Source of the DNA: an uncultured Chlamydiae bacterium
GTDB taxonomy: Bacteria; Chlamydiota; Chlamydiia; Chlamydiales; SM23-39
DNA length: 12,804 nt
Assembly: GCA_903909295.1 (NCBI GenBank)
Contig: CAIVVG010000167.1
Coordinates: 1 to 12,804 of the forward strand
Direction: 5' to 3'
Of the stretch, positions 12,707 to 12,804 are shown piece after piece. Position 1 is the first letter of the stretch. Each line of letters opens with the position of its first letter. The notes beneath the pieces are model-generated. The model saw only the letters and a list, made by a program, of their open reading frames with translations, searched no databases and was not told where the DNA came from. The position numbers and the translations under genes are program-made.

Positions 12707-12804
12707 GAAGCCTTCGCTTCTGTTTTAGAGGGTGTTCTGTAAAAAATATTTCATCGAGTTTTTGGATTATTTTGGCCTCTTTTCGACTTCAAATATGGGG
12801 GGCA

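Larger units (their letters stand above)
12422..12804. other. Non-coding end region rich in GC palindromes
   Basis: No convincing gene is present in these 383 bases. A purine-rich stretch follows the aspS stop, then CCCCG-AAG-CGGGG (12471-12483), a possible aspS hairpin without a T run. A cluster of nested inverted repeats follows to about 12641. The segment from about 12724 onward turns abruptly AT-rich. Open frames on the minus strand here are arginine/proline/glycine-rich readings of the palindromes. Confidence 0.7.

Noticed and set aside
1..12804. CRISPR arrays, tRNA or rRNA genes
   Set aside because: No regularly spaced direct repeats, cloverleaf sequences or conserved rRNA segments were seen on either strand by eye.

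Overview
The window most likely comes from a member of the Chlamydiota outside the genus Chlamydia (an 'environmental' chlamydia). The main reason is gene order. The minus-strand run rpmE-prfA-prmC-ffh-rpsP-trmD-rplS-rnhB has the same composition and order as the block around CT022-CT029 of Chlamydia trachomatis. The tadA / rpsO / pnp neighbourhood corresponds to the CT842-CT844 region. Supporting signs are a cysteine-free L31 with a lysine-rich tail and a small Inc-like membrane protein. I cannot name the species. The DNA is visibly richer in G+C than the best-known chlamydial genomes, so a less-studied lineage or a metagenome is plausible.

Layout. Positions 1-5690 (minus strand) form a tightly packed translation and secretion operon. 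It runs rpmE (L31), prfA (RF1), prmC (RF1 methylase), ffh (SRP GTPase), rpsP (S16), trmD (tRNA m1G37 methylase), rplS (L19), an unrecognised small two-helix membrane protein, and a truncated rnhB (RNase HII). Several junctions are 4-nt ATGA/GTGA overlaps. Positions 5784-6635 (plus) encode a rhomboid-fold membrane protein that appears to lack the catalytic histidine. Positions 6615-7907 (minus) hold a second small operon: an uncharacterised coiled-coil protein, tadA (tRNA adenosine deaminase) and a 69-residue unknown protein. A divergent promoter region at about 7908-8043 separates it from the plus-strand run rpsO, pnp and an aspartyl-tRNA synthetase gene. The last 383 bases contain no convincing gene but have dense GC-rich palindromes.

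How the genes work together. Nearly everything serves translation. This includes ribosomal proteins S15, S16, L19 and L31, release factor 1 with the enzyme that methylates its GGQ loop, tRNA anticodon-loop modification (TrmD at G37, TadA at A34), RNA turnover (PNPase, RNase HII), co-translational targeting (Ffh) and tRNA charging.

The most unusual item is the last gene. It encodes an archaeal/eukaryotic-type AspRS (about residues 1-435) joined in frame to a YbaK/ProX-type aminoacyl-tRNA editing domain (about residues 441-600). Such editing domains are classically linked to prolyl-tRNA, not aspartyl-tRNA. Repeat structures lie on both sides of this gene. Other points worth a look are the Inc-like protein inside the ribosomal operon, the apparently dead rhomboid, and an altered G4 motif in Ffh.
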